Source: RBG-16-66-20 sp040752005
Lineage (GTDB): Bacteria; Pseudomonadota; Gammaproteobacteria; Burkholderiales; SG8-39
Direction: 5' to 3'
Length of the DNA: 64,000 nt
Assembly (NCBI GenBank): GCA_040752005.1
Contig: JBFMFX010000012.1
Coordinates: 43,400 to 107,399, forward strand
Position numbers and translations under genes: made by a program. Below are positions 37,408 to 46,856 of this stretch, piece after piece. Each line of letters begins with the position of its first letter. The stretch's first letter is position 1. The notes beneath the pieces are model-generated. The model was not told where the DNA came from. It made no database searches and saw only the letters and a program-made list of their open reading frames with translations.

Positions 37408-38840
37408 TCCGGCCCCTTCGCCATGCGCCGCCGCGCGGCGGCCACCGCCCGGCGCACCTGCGCGGGCGCGGTGCCGCCCTCGTGCCTGCGCGCGGCGACC
37501 GAGCCCTCGGGCGTGAGTATCCGCGCCACGTCGGCGCCGATCGCCGGGCTGAAGCGCCTGAGCACTGCAAGCGGCAGCTCGGCGAGCGCGCAGCCACGGC
37601 GCTCGGCCTCGCGCACCGCGCGCGCCACCGCCTCGTGCGCATCGCGGAAGGCGACGCCCTTGCGCACCAGGTAGTCGGCGAGGTCGGTGGCGGTGGCATG
37701 ACCTTCCAGCGCCGCGGCGCGCATGGCCGGCGGCACCGGCTCCATGCCCTCGACGATACCGGCCATCGCCTCCAGCGCGTCCTTGAGCGTGTCCACGGTG
37801 TCGAACAGCGGCTCCTTGTCCTCCTGGTTGTCCTTGTTGTAGGCGAGCGGCTGCGCCTTCATGAGCGCGAGCAGCGCCGTGACATGGCCGAACACCCGCG
37901 CGCTCTTGCCGCGCACCAGTTCCGGCACGTCCGGGTTCTTCTTCTGCGGCATGATCGAGCTGCCGGTGCAGAAGCGGTCGGGGATGCGCACGAAGCCGAA
38001 GCGCGGGTTCATCCACAGGATGATCTCCTCGGCGAAGCGCGACAGGTGCATCATCGCGATCGCGGCGCAGGAGGCGAACTCGATCGCGAAATCGCGGTCG
38101 GACACCGCATCGAGCGAGTTGGCCGCCACCGTCTCGAAGCCGAGCGCGCGCGCGACCCTGCGGCGGTCGATCGGGAAGGACGTTCCGGCGAGCGCCGCCG
38201 CCCCGAGCGGCAGCACATTGACGCGACGGCGGCAGTCGGCGAGGCGCGCGCGGTCGCGCGCGAGCATCTCGAACCAGGCGAGCAGATGGTGGCCGAAGGT
38301 GACCGGCTGCGCCACCTGCAGGTGCGTGAAGCCGGGCATCACCAGCGCCGCGTGGCGCTCGGCCTGATCGACGAGCCGCGCCTGCAGCTTCGCCAGGCGC
38401 CGGTCAATCTCGTCCATTTCGCCGCGCAGCCACAGCCGCAGGTCGGTCGCCACCTGATCGTTGCGCGAGCGCGCGGTGTGCAGGCGCTTGCCCGCTTCGC
38501 CGACGAGCGCGATCAGGCGGCGCTCGATGTTCGAGTGCACGTCCTCCAGCGCCACCGACCAGCGAAAGCGCCCGGCGGCGATTTCCCCGCCGATGCGCTC
38601 CAGGCCGCGCTCGATCGCCCGCGCGTCGCGCCGCGTGATGATGCCGCAGGCGGCGAGCATGCGCGCGTGCGCGATCGAGGCGGCGATGTCCTCGCGCGCG
38701 AGCCGCCGGTCGAATCCGACCGAGGCGGTGAAGCGCTGCACGAACGCGTCCACCGGTTCGCTGAAGCGGCCCGACCAGCGCCCCGCGCGCTGCAGCCGGG
38801 GCAGGCGCGCGCCGCGCCTCTTTGGTTTCGGGGAACCCAT
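37404..38840 (-). CDS. argH: Argininosuccinate lyase
   Basis: This 478-residue protein has WSGRFSEPVDAFVQRFTASV, ALEDVHSNIE, LHTARSRNDQVATD, the FTHLQ motif and the signature loop GSSIMPQKKNPDV. It cleaves argininosuccinate to arginine and fumarate. The start ATG 38840 gives a basic N-terminal extension of about 25 residues. It diverges from the algZ-like gene across 37 bp and overlaps the kinase gene downstream. Confidence 0.96.
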
Positions 38841-38846
38841 ACGGAA

Positions 38847-38852
38847 TAGAAT
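38847..38852 (+). promoter_or_regulatory. -10 box for the algZ-algR-hem operon
   Basis: TAGAAT lies 25 bases before the algZ-like ATG in the 37-bp argH gap. A start site about 7 bases downstream leaves an 18-base leader. No -35 is clear, since the argH 5' end lies upstream. Confidence 0.4.
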
Positions 38853-38877
38853 GCGGCGGAAAGACCGCGCGCACTCG

Positions 38878-39897
38878 ATGGCCAGTATAAGCCAAAACCC
38901 GCGGGCGGACGGTCTGCCCGACTTCCGCAACCTCGGCGTGATCGCGCGCATCCTCGTCGCCGTCAACATGCTCGCCTTCGCCGCCGCGCTCGCTGCATAC
39001 CCGGATCTCGCCGCTGCGGTGCAGGCGTATGTGCGCTCGGCGGCGCTGGTCGAGCCGGTGCTGATCGCGAGCCTCGCGGCGCTCTGGCTCGCCGCGCCGT
39101 GGCTCGCGCCGCTGCCGTACGCCGCCGGCGGCGTCGCGGTGCTCGCGCTGGTCGCGCTGCTCGCGGCGGGCGCGCACGCGATGCTCGGCGAGCTCGCCGG
39201 CGCGAGCCTCGGGCGCACGCTCGCGTTTGCGCTCGCCAGCGCGGCACTGATCCTCGCGTGGCTGCGGCTGCGCGAGCGGGCGTTTTCGCCGGCGCTCGCC
39301 GAGGCGCGCCTGGCGGCGCTGCAGGCGAGGATCCGCCCGCACTTTCTCTTCAACAGCCTGAACGCGGTGCTCGGGCTGATGCGCCGCGAGCCACGGCGCG
39401 CCGAGCAGGTGATCGAGGATCTCGCCGAGCTTTTCCGCGCGCTGCTCACCGACGGACGGTCGTTCGTGCGCCTCGGCGACGAGATCGCGCTCCTTGAGCG
39501 CTATGCCGCGATCGAGCAGCTGCGCCTGGGCGAGCGGCTGCGGCTCACCTGGGAGCTGGACGCGGCGCCGGTGGACGCGCTGCTGCCGCCGCTGGTGCTG
39601 CAGCCGCTTCTGGAGAACGCCGTGTACCACGGCGTCGAGCCAGCGGCCGGCCAGGGCGAGGTGCGGGTGCGAATCGAGCGGCGCGGCGAGCGCGTGCGCG
39701 CCGTGATCGAGAACACCCTGGCGCCGGCGCCCGAGGGCGCAGGGCACCCTCATCGCCACGGCAGCGGCATGGCGCTGGAAAACGTCCGCGAGCGCCTCGC
39801 CCTGTTCTATGACGCCGAGGCGCGGCTGGAGACCGCCTCGGCCGACGGGCGCTATCGCGTCGAGATTGACATTCCCTACCGGAGCGGGGCGTCGTGA
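38878..39897 (+). CDS. LytS/AlgZ-family sensor histidine kinase
   Basis: This 339-residue protein has four or so hydrophobic helices in the first 140 residues, with little periplasmic sequence. The His_kinase box RPHFLFNSLNAVLGL and an HATPase with LLENAVYHGV and GSGMALENVRERLALFY follow. It overlaps the LytTR regulator by GTGA. The argH-algZ-algR-hemC order matches that in Pseudomonas, where the pair controls alginate and other traits. Here the targets are unknown. Confidence 0.88.
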   Translation: MASISQNPRADGLPDFRNLGVIARILVAVNMLAFAAALAAYPDLAAAVQAYVRSAALVEPVLIASLAALWLAAPWLAPLPYAAGGVAVLALVALLAAGAHAMLGELAGASLGRTLAFALASAALILAWLRLRERAFSPALAEARLAALQARIRPHFLFNSLNAVLGLMRREPRRAEQVIEDLAELFRALLTDGRSFVRLGDEIALLERYAAIEQLRLGERLRLTWELDAAPVDALLPPLVLQPLLENAVYHGVEPAAGQGEVRVRIERRGERVRAVIENTLAPAPEGAGHPHRHGSGMALENVRERLALFYDAEARLETASADGRYRVEIDIPYRSGAS

Positions 39898-40667
39898 GCG
39901 AGCCGCTGCGCGTATTTATCGCCGATGACGAGGCGCCGGCGCGCGAGCGCCTCAAGGCGCTGCTCGGGGACATCGCCGCCGAGGTGCCGACCGCGCTCGC
40001 GGGCGAGTCGGCGAACGGCATCGAAACGCTCGAGCGGCTGCCCGCGGCGGCGGCGCACGTGCTGCTGCTCGACATCCAGATGCCCGGAATGAGCGGGCTG
40101 GAGGTCGCGCGCCACGCAGCCGGGCTGGAGCGGCCGCCGGCGGTGATCTTCGTCACCGCCCACGACCGGCATGCGGTCGAGGCGTTCGAGCTCGCCGCGC
40201 TCGATTATCTGTTGAAGCCGGTGCGGGCGCAGCGGCTCGCTGCGGCGCTCAAGAAGGCCGCCGCCACCGGTCCGGTTGAGCCGCAGCGCCTGGCGCGCGC
40301 GGCCGGCACCGCACGCGAGTACTTCTCGGTGACCGCGCGCAACCGGATCACGCTGGTGCCGGTGCGCGAGGTGCTCTACCTGCGCGCCGAGCACAAGTAC
40401 GTGACGCTGCGCACGCGCGCCGGCGAGCATCTGATCGAGGAGTCGCTGGTGCACCTGGAGCGCGAGTTCGCCGGGCGGTTCGTTCGCATCCACCGCAACT
40501 GCCTGGTGGCGCGCGCCGCGATCCGCGGCTTCGAGCGCGCCGCGGGCGAAGCCGATGGCGAGCCGCGCTGGGAGGTGCTGCTGGAGGGGGTGCCCGAGCG
40601 GCTGCCGGTCAGCCGGCGCCAGTGGCACGCGGTGCGCGAAGCGATCGCCGAGGCTCGCCGTGGCTGA
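39894..40667 (+). CDS. algR: LytTR-family response regulator (AlgR-like)
   Basis: This 257-residue regulator has a receiver (about 1-120) with FIADDEAPARERL, phospho-Asp in LLLDIQMPGMSG, and LLKPVR. A C-terminal LytTR DNA-binding domain follows (about 145-250), with EVLYLRAEHKYVTL and RIHRNCLV. The start is GTG at 39894. Its 3' end overlaps hemC by 8 bases, tying it to heme synthesis. AlgR is the closest named relative by context; the orthologous function is not proven. Confidence 0.88.
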   Translation: MSEPLRVFIADDEAPARERLKALLGDIAAEVPTALAGESANGIETLERLPAAAAHVLLLDIQMPGMSGLEVARHAAGLERPPAVIFVTAHDRHAVEAFELAALDYLLKPVRAQRLAAALKKAAATGPVEPQRLARAAGTAREYFSVTARNRITLVPVREVLYLRAEHKYVTLRTRAGEHLIEESLVHLEREFAGRFVRIHRNCLVARAAIRGFERAAGEADGEPRWEVLLEGVPERLPVSRRQWHAVREAIAEARRG

Positions 40668-41592
40668 GCCCTTGCGCCGACTGGTGATCGCCACGCGCAG
40701 AAGCCGGCTCGCGCTTTGGCAGGCCGAGCGCGTGCGGGCGCGGCTGCAGGCCGCGCACGCGGGGCTCGCCGTCGAGCTGCTGCCGCTTTCCACGAAAGGC
40801 GACGAACTGCTGGACGCTTCGCTTGCCAAGGCGGGCGGCAAGGGGCTGTTCGTCAAGGAGCTGGAGGCGGCGCTTCTGGAGCGGCGCGCCGACCTCGCGG
40901 TGCATTCCATGAAGGACGTGCCGGCCGAGCTGCCGCCGGGCTTCGTGCTCGCCGCGATCGCCGAGCGCGACGATGCGCGCGACGCGTTCTGCTCGGCGCG
41001 CTACGGCTCGCTCGCCGACATGCCGGCGGGCGCGGTGGTCGGCACCTCCAGCCTGCGGCGCGCGGCGCAGATCCGGGCGGCGCATCCGCACCTTGCGATC
41101 GTGCCGCTGCGCGGCAACGTCGAGACGCGCCTGGCGAAGCTCGACCGCGGCGAGTGCGACGCAGCGGTGCTCGCGGTCGCCGGCCTGAAGCGGCTGGGCC
41201 TTGCCGGGCGCATCCGGGCGCTGCTCGCGCCGCAGGAGAGCCTGCCCGCGCCGGGGCAGGCGGCGCTCGGCATCGAGTGTCTTGCCGCGCGCGAAGACGT
41301 GCGCCGGCTTGCCGCGGACCTGGAGGACCCGGTGGCGGCGGCGTGCGTGCGCGCCGAGCGCGCCGTGAGCCGTGCGCTCGGCGGCAACTGCGCCGTTCCG
41401 CTCGCCGCTTTTGCGCAGGCGCGCGACGGGCGCCTCGTGCTTCGCGCGCTCGTCGCCTCGCCCGACGGCAGCCGCGTGGCGCGCGCCGAATGCGAGGGCC
41501 CGGACGGTGACCCCGAGGCGCTGGGGGCGGCGGCGGCGCGGATGCTGCGCGAGCGCGGCGCGGCCGAGATTCTCGCCGCGCTCGGAACATGA
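40660..41592 (+). CDS. hemC: Porphobilinogen deaminase
   Basis: This 310-residue protein has IATRRSRLALWQAE at the N-terminus, HSMKDVPAELPPG, GTSSLRRAAQI and the dipyrromethane-cofactor cysteine Cys244 in GGNCAVPLAAF. It polymerises four porphobilinogens to hydroxymethylbilane. The GTG start at 40660 overlaps the regulator by 8 bases, and the 3' end overlaps hemD by 4. Confidence 0.96.
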   Translation: MAEPLRRLVIATRRSRLALWQAERVRARLQAAHAGLAVELLPLSTKGDELLDASLAKAGGKGLFVKELEAALLERRADLAVHSMKDVPAELPPGFVLAAIAERDDARDAFCSARYGSLADMPAGAVVGTSSLRRAAQIRAAHPHLAIVPLRGNVETRLAKLDRGECDAAVLAVAGLKRLGLAGRIRALLAPQESLPAPGQAALGIECLAAREDVRRLAADLEDPVAAACVRAERAVSRALGGNCAVPLAAFAQARDGRLVLRALVASPDGSRVARAECEGPDGDPEALGAAAARMLRERGAAEILAALGT

Positions 41593-42371
41593 GCCTGCCG
41601 CTCGCCGGGCGGCGGATCGTCGTCACCCGCCCGGCCGGGCAGGCGGCGGGCCTTGCGCGGCTCATTCGCGAGGCGGGCGGCGAACCGGTCCTCTTTCCCG
41701 CACTGGAAATCCTGCCGCCCTCGGATCCGGCGGCGCTCGCCGCCGTGCTCGCGCGCCTGGAGCAGTTCGACCTCGCGATCTTCATCAGCCGCAACGCGGT
41801 GGATTGGGGCCTCGCGGCGCTGGGGCGCGCCTGGCCGGTGCAGGTGCGCGTCGCCGCCGTAGGCGCGGGTACCGCGCGCGCACTCGCCGAGCGCGGCATC
41901 GGCGGCGTGATCGCGCCGCAGGGACCGCAGCCGGACAGCGAGGCGCTGCTCGCGCGACCGGAACTCGCCGACATGCGTGCGGCGCGAGTGCTCATCTTCC
42001 GCGGTGAGGGGGGCAGGGAAGTGCTGCGCGAGAGCCTCGTCGCGCGCGGCGCCGAGGTCGAGTACGCCGAGTGCTATCGCCGCGCGCGGTCGCGGACCGA
42101 GGCCACGGCGCTCGCCGCGGCCTGGGCGCGCGGCGAGGTGGACGCGGCGACAGTGAATTCGGCCGCGGCGCTCGAAAACCTGTGCGCGCTCATCGGCGAG
42201 GCCGCTGTGCGCGCCGCGCGCGCGACGCCGCTCTTCGTGCCGCACCCGCGCGTCGCGCAGGCGGCGGCCGACCTCGGGTTCGCCCGGATCCTCGTCGCCG
42301 GGCCGAGCGATGACGAGATGCGCGACCGGCTGGTGGCATACTTCGCAGCACAGTCCTTCGCACCGCGATGA
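41589..42371 (+). CDS. hemD: Uroporphyrinogen-III synthase
   Basis: This 260-residue protein has the loosely conserved HemD pattern: IVVTRPAGQAAGLARLI at the start, FISRNAVDWGL, AVGAGTARALAERG, and the C-terminal TVNSAAALENLC with PHPRVAQAAADLG. It closes and inverts the tetrapyrrole ring. The position between hemC and hemX supports the call. Confidence 0.93.
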   Translation: MSLPLAGRRIVVTRPAGQAAGLARLIREAGGEPVLFPALEILPPSDPAALAAVLARLEQFDLAIFISRNAVDWGLAALGRAWPVQVRVAAVGAGTARALAERGIGGVIAPQGPQPDSEALLARPELADMRAARVLIFRGEGGREVLRESLVARGAEVEYAECYRRARSRTEATALAAAWARGEVDAATVNSAAALENLCALIGEAAVRAARATPLFVPHPRVAQAAADLGFARILVAGPSDDEMRDRLVAYFAAQSFAPR

Positions 42372-43396
42372 GCGAACCTTCCTCCGAGCAGGCGGGCGGC
42401 ACCGGACCCGGCGCGGGCCGGCGCTGGATCCTTGCCGCCGCGCTCGCCGTGCTCGCCGCGGTGGTGGCGGCGCTGTGGGTCGACACCCGCGGCCGGATCG
42501 AGGCGACGCAGGAGGAGCTGGCGCGGCGCCTGCGCGACATCGAGGCCGACGGCCGGGAGGCGCGGGCGCAGTCGCGCCGCGCCGAGGAGGCGGTGCGCGA
42601 GCTGCAGGCACGGATCGGCACGCTGGAGGCGAAATTTGCCGAGTCGCAGAGCCAGCAGGCGGCGCTGGAATCGCTGTATCAGGAGCTCGCGCGCAGCCGT
42701 GACGAGTGGCAGCTCGCCGAGATCGAGCAGGTGCTCGCGATCGCGCAGCAGCAGCTGCAGCTCTCCGGCAACGTGCGCGCGGCGCTGCTGGCGCTGCAGC
42801 TCGCGGAATCGCGCCTTGCGCGCCTGGACCGGCCGCAGTTCCTCGCGGTGCGCCGGGCGCTCGCGCGCGACATCGAGCGGCTGCGTGCGCTGCCGGCGCT
42901 GGATCTGGCCGGGATGAGCCTGCGCCTGGACGGGCTGATCGCCGCGGTGGACGGATTGCCGCTCGCCTACGAGGAGCGCGCGCCGCGAGAGCCGCGCGCG
43001 AAGGAGCCGGCGGCGGGGGAGGAAGGGGCGCTCGCCCGCCTCGGCGCCGAGATCTGGCGCGAGCTGAAGGGCCTGGTGGTGGTGCGGCGCATCGAGGGCG
43101 ATGCCCCGCCGCTCGTGCCGCCGCCGCAGGCGTATTTCCTGCGCGAAAACCTAAAGCTGCGGCTGCTCAGCGCGCGCATCGCGCTGCTGTCGCGCAACGA
43201 GGCCGGCTACCGCGAGGACCTGCGCACCGCGCAGGCTTGGATCCAGCGCTACTTCGACGCGCGCTCGAAGCCGGCGCAGGCGGCACTCGCGCAGTTGAGG
43301 TCGCTGTCTGCGGCGACGCTTTCGTTCGAGGTGCCCTCGCTCACCGAGAGCCTGGACGCGGTGCGCGGTGTCAAGACGCGCCGCGAGCGCGGCTGA
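42368..43396 (+). CDS. hemX: HemX-like membrane protein
   Basis: This 342-residue protein has one N-terminal transmembrane helix (about 20-40), a long coiled coil (about 45-110) and a periplasmic domain with EIEQVLAIAQQQLQLSGN and YFLRENLKLRLLSARIALL. It is annotated as uroporphyrin-III C-methyltransferase in many genomes, but it has no methyltransferase motifs. Its role in heme synthesis is structural or unknown. It overlaps hemD by 4 bp. Confidence 0.9.
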   Translation: MSEPSSEQAGGTGPGAGRRWILAAALAVLAAVVAALWVDTRGRIEATQEELARRLRDIEADGREARAQSRRAEEAVRELQARIGTLEAKFAESQSQQAALESLYQELARSRDEWQLAEIEQVLAIAQQQLQLSGNVRAALLALQLAESRLARLDRPQFLAVRRALARDIERLRALPALDLAGMSLRLDGLIAAVDGLPLAYEERAPREPRAKEPAAGEEGALARLGAEIWRELKGLVVVRRIEGDAPPLVPPPQAYFLRENLKLRLLSARIALLSRNEAGYREDLRTAQAWIQRYFDARSKPAQAALAQLRSLSAATLSFEVPSLTESLDAVRGVKTRRERG

Positions 43397-43406
43397 AGGG
43401 GGCGCA

Positions 43407-44597
43407 ATGCGGGGCCTGCTGTGGCTGATCGCGGCGTTCGCGGCGGCGGTGGCGCTGGCGGTGCTCGGCCGCGTCACCGAAGGCGTGGTGGTGCTGGTGC
43501 TGCCGCCCTGGCGCATCGAGGCCTCGCTCGCGCTCGTGGCAGTCGTGCTCGCCTGCGCGTTCGTGCTCGCGTACGCGGTGCTGCGACTGGTGCATCACAC
43601 GCTCGCCCTGCCGGCCGAGGTGCGCGCCTGGCGCGAGCGGCGCAGGCAGACGCAGGCGCAGCTCGCGCTCGCCGCCGCGCTGCAGGCGTACTTCGAGGGT
43701 CGCTACGCGCGCGCCGAGCGCGAGGCGGCGCTCGCGTGGCAGGCGGGCGCCGCCCCGGGCGTCGCGGCGCTGCTTGCCGCGCGCGCCGCTCACCAGTTGC
43801 GCGATCGCGACCGGCGCGAGCAGTGGCTGGAGCGCGCCGAGGCCGGCGGCCAGACGCTCGCCGCCGCGACGCTGCTCACGCGCGCGGAGTTCGCGCTGGA
43901 CGAGCGCGATTTCGTCGCCGCACGCGACGCGCTGAAGAGCCTCGCCGGCACCGGACCGCGCTCGATCGCCGCGGCGCGCATGCTCCTTCGCGCCGAGCGC
44001 GGCCTGCAGAACTGGGAGGAGGTGCTGCGTCTTGCGGCGCTGCTCGGCAAGCGCGCCGCGATCGCCCCGGCGGTGGCCGAGGAGCACCGCGTGCAGGCGC
44101 ACGTCGCGCTGCTGGAGCGCGCGGGCGGCGACCGGGCGGCGCTCGCAGCGCGCTGGAAACGGATCCCGCCGGGGGAACGCGTGCACTCGCGCGTCGCTGC
44201 GGCGGCGGCGCGGCTCGCCACCGCCGCCGGCGACGCGGCGCTCGCGCGCGAGGCGCTTGAGGCAAGCCTCGCCGCCGACTGGAACGACGCGCTCGTCGAG
44301 CAGTACGCCGAGCTGCCGGCGCTCGCGCGCGAGGAGCTGGAGCGCGAGGCACGCGCGAGGATCGAGCGCGCCGAGCGCTGGCTTGCGGCGCGGCCGAAGG
44401 AGCCGAAGCTGCTGCTCGCGCTCGGGCGGCTGTGCCAGCAGGCGGGCCTGTGGGGCAAGGCGCGCGACTACCTCGAGGCGAGCCTGTCGTTCGAAAGCTC
44501 GCGCGCGGCGCATCTGGCGCTGGCGCGCCTTGCCGATCGCGAAGGGCGCGCCGAGGAGGCCGAACGCCACCACCGCATGGGCGCGGAGCTGCCCTGA
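43407..44597 (+). CDS. hemY: HemY-like TPR membrane protein
   Basis: This 396-residue protein has two N-terminal transmembrane helices (about 2-20 and 40-62). A helical TPR region runs to the end, with LAAALQAYFEGRYARAEREA and a final repeat ALARLADREGRAEEAERHH. This is the proteobacterial HemY of heme operons, unrelated to the Bacillus oxidase of the same name. The ATG at 43407 follows GAAGGGGG, a good ribosome binding site. Confidence 0.9.
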   Translation: MRGLLWLIAAFAAAVALAVLGRVTEGVVVLVLPPWRIEASLALVAVVLACAFVLAYAVLRLVHHTLALPAEVRAWRERRRQTQAQLALAAALQAYFEGRYARAEREAALAWQAGAAPGVAALLAARAAHQLRDRDRREQWLERAEAGGQTLAAATLLTRAEFALDERDFVAARDALKSLAGTGPRSIAAARMLLRAERGLQNWEEVLRLAALLGKRAAIAPAVAEEHRVQAHVALLERAGGDRAALAARWKRIPPGERVHSRVAAAAARLATAAGDAALAREALEASLAADWNDALVEQYAELPALAREELEREARARIERAERWLAARPKEPKLLLALGRLCQQAGLWGKARDYLEASLSFESSRAAHLALARLADREGRAEEAERHHRMGAELP

Positions 44598-44611
44598 GCC
44601 GCCGCGGAGAG

Positions 44612-44645
44612 AAACAGGGTCGGACCCGGGTCGGACCCTGTTTTT
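44612..44645. terminator. Bidirectional terminator between hemY and hemF
   Basis: AAACAGGGTC pairs perfectly with GACCCTGTTT, followed by further T. The interior contains the palindrome GACCCGGGTC. On the minus strand the same stem is followed by TTTCTC, so it can end both convergent transcripts. The outer arm shares AACAGGGTC with the repeat after rpoD. Confidence 0.8.
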
Positions 44646-44655
44646 GCTCCCGGCG

Positions 44656-45552
44656 CTAGATCCAGTCGCGCGGTCTCAGGAAGTCTTTGGCGAGGCGCTC
44701 TTCGGCAGAGCCAGGCTCGGGCGTCCAGTCGTAGCGCCAGGCCGCGAGCGGCGGCATGGACATCAGGATGGATTCGGTGCGCCCGCCCGATTGCAGCCCG
44801 AAGAGCGTGCCGCGGTCGTACACCAGATTGAACTCGACGTAGCGGCCGCGGCGCAGAAGCTGAAAGGCACGCTCGCGTTCGCCCCAGGGCATCGTGCGCC
44901 GGCGCTCGATGATGGGGCCGTAGGCGGCGAGGAAATGGTCGCCGACCGAGCGCACGAGCGCAAACGCGGTCGCGAAGTCGGGCTCGGCGAGATCGTCGAA
45001 GAAGATGCCGCCGACGCCGCGCGCCTCGCCCCGGTGCCTGAGGAAGAAATACTCGTCGCACCAGCGCTTGAAGCGCGGATAGAGGTCGGCGCCGAAGGGC
45101 TCGAGCGAGCGCCGGCACACGGTGTGGAAATGGCGCGCGTCCTCCTCGAAGCCGTAGTAAGGGGTGAGGTCCATGCCGCCGCCGAACCACCAGAGCGGCG
45201 GTTCGCCCTCCTTCGTCGCAACGAACAACCGCACGTTCATGTGCGCGGTCGGGCAGTAGGGGTTGCGGGGATGCAGCACCACCGACACGCCGCTCGCCTC
45301 GAAGGCGCGGCCGGCGAGCTGTGCTCGCGCGGCGCTCGCCGAAGGCGGCAGCGCCCGACCGAAGACGTGCGAGAACGCGACACCGGCGCGCTCGAAGAGC
45401 GGTCCGTCTTCGAGCACGCGCGTGACGCCTCCACCGCCCTCGCGGCGTTGCCAGGCGTCGGCGCGGAAGCGCGCGCCGTCGAGCATCTCCAGCGCGCGCG
45501 CCAGGCGCTCGGCGAAGGCGGCGAAGTGCTCGCGTACCGCGGCGGGGTCCAC
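44656..45552 (-). CDS. hemF: Oxygen-dependent coproporphyrinogen-III oxidase
   Basis: This 298-residue protein has the HemF signature: VSVVLHPRNPYCPTAHMNVR, WWFGGGMDLTPYYGFEEDA, and FNLVYDRGTLFGL near the C-terminus. It oxidatively decarboxylates coproporphyrinogen III to protoporphyrinogen IX using oxygen, which implies aerobic growth. It is the last gene of dusB-fis-purH-purD-hemF and converges with the hemCDXY operon. Confidence 0.96.
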   Translation of the reverse strand: MDPAAVREHFAAFAERLARALEMLDGARFRADAWQRREGGGGVTRVLEDGPLFERAGVAFSHVFGRALPPSASAARAQLAGRAFEASGVSVVLHPRNPYCPTAHMNVRLFVATKEGEPPLWWFGGGMDLTPYYGFEEDARHFHTVCRRSLEPFGADLYPRFKRWCDEYFFLRHRGEARGVGGIFFDDLAEPDFATAFALVRSVGDHFLAAYGPIIERRRTMPWGERERAFQLLRRGRYVEFNLVYDRGTLFGLQSGGRTESILMSMPPLAAWRYDWTPEPGSAEERLAKDFLRPRDWI

Positions 45553-45557
45553 GCCGC

Positions 45558-46853
45558 TCAGCCCGCCTTGTTCGGCGCGCCCTGCGCCTCGCGCAGCGCC
45601 CGGTAACCGATGTCACGCCGGTACTGCATGCCGGGGAAGCGGATTTTCTCTACCGCCTCGTAGGCGCGGGCGCGCGCGATGCGCAGCGAATCGCCGAGCG
45701 CGGTGACGCAAAGCACCCTGCCGCCGGCGGTCAGCAGCCGTCCGCCTTCGAGCCGCGTGCCGGCATGGAACACGCGGCAGTCCTCGGCGGGGGGCGGCAG
45801 GCCCTCGATCGGATCGCCCTTGCGCGGCGCATCCGGATAACCCGCGGCGGCGAGCACGACGCCGAGCGCGGCGCGCCGGTCCCACTCGGCCTGCGCCGCG
45901 CCGAGCCGGCCTTCCAGCGCCCGCTCCAGAAGCTCCAGCAGGTCCGAGCGCAGGCGCATCAGGATCGGCTGCGTCTCCGGGTCGCCCAGCCGGCAGTTGA
46001 ATTCGAGGGTCTTCGGATTGCCGGCGCGGTCGATCATGAGGCCGGCGTAGAGAAAGCCGACGTACGGCGTGCCCTCTTTCGCCATGCCGGCGATCGCTGG
46101 CCCGATGATCTCGCGCATCACGCGCGCGTGGACCCGCGGGGTCACCACCGGCGCCGGCGAGTACGCGCCCATGCCGCCGGTGTTCGGGCCCCGATCGCCG
46201 TCGGCGAGTCGCTTGTGGTCCTGGCTGCTCGCCAGCGGCAGCGCGACCTGGCCGTCGCAGATCACGATGAAGCTCGCCTCCTCGCCTTCGAGGCATTCCT
46301 CGATGACGACGCGGCGTCCGGCCTCGCCGAGCGCGCCGCGCTCCATGAACGCGTCAATCGCCGCGTGCGCCTCGCCGACGCTCGCCGCCACCACCACGCC
46401 CTTGCCGGCCGCAAGGCCGTCGGCCTTGACGACGATCGGCGCGCCGTGGCGCGCGACGTACGCCTTCGCCTGCGCGGCGGAACCGAACACCGCATGGCGC
46501 GCGGTCGGAATCCCGTGGCGCGCCATGAAGCCCTTGGCGAACTCCTTCGAGCTTTCGAGCCGCGCCGCGGCGCGCACCGGCCCGAAGATCCTGAGGCCGG
46601 CGGCCTGGAACGCATCCACGATGCCGGCAGCGAGCGGCGCTTCCGGACCGACCACAGTGAGCGCGATGTTCTCGCGCCGGGCGAATTCGATCAGCTCGTC
46701 GGTCGCGCCGAGGGCGACGTTTTCCAGTCCGGGCTCGGTCGCGGTGCCGCCGTTGCCGGGCGAGACGAACACCTTCTGCACCCGCGGGCTGCCGGCGAGC
46801 TTCCAGGCGAGCGCGTGCTCGCGGCCCCCCGAGCCGATCACCAGCAGCTTCAT
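45558..46853 (-). CDS. purD: Phosphoribosylamine-glycine ligase
   Basis: This 431-residue protein has GSGGREHALAWKLA, VGPEAPLAAGIVDAF, the ATP-grasp core with VKADGLAAGKGVVVA, NTGGMGAYSPAP and FNCRLGDPETQ. It catalyses the second step of purine synthesis. It follows purH with a 3-base gap and precedes hemF by 5. Confidence 0.97.
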   Translation of the reverse strand: MKLLVIGSGGREHALAWKLAGSPRVQKVFVSPGNGGTATEPGLENVALGATDELIEFARRENIALTVVGPEAPLAAGIVDAFQAAGLRIFGPVRAAARLESSKEFAKGFMARHGIPTARHAVFGSAAQAKAYVARHGAPIVVKADGLAAGKGVVVAASVGEAHAAIDAFMERGALGEAGRRVVIEECLEGEEASFIVICDGQVALPLASSQDHKRLADGDRGPNTGGMGAYSPAPVVTPRVHARVMREIIGPAIAGMAKEGTPYVGFLYAGLMIDRAGNPKTLEFNCRLGDPETQPILMRLRSDLLELLERALEGRLGAAQAEWDRRAALGVVLAAAGYPDAPRKGDPIEGLPPPAEDCRVFHAGTRLEGGRLLTAGGRVLCVTALGDSLRIARARAYEAVEKIRFPGMQYRRDIGYRALREAQGAPNKAG

Positions 46854-46856
46854 GCG

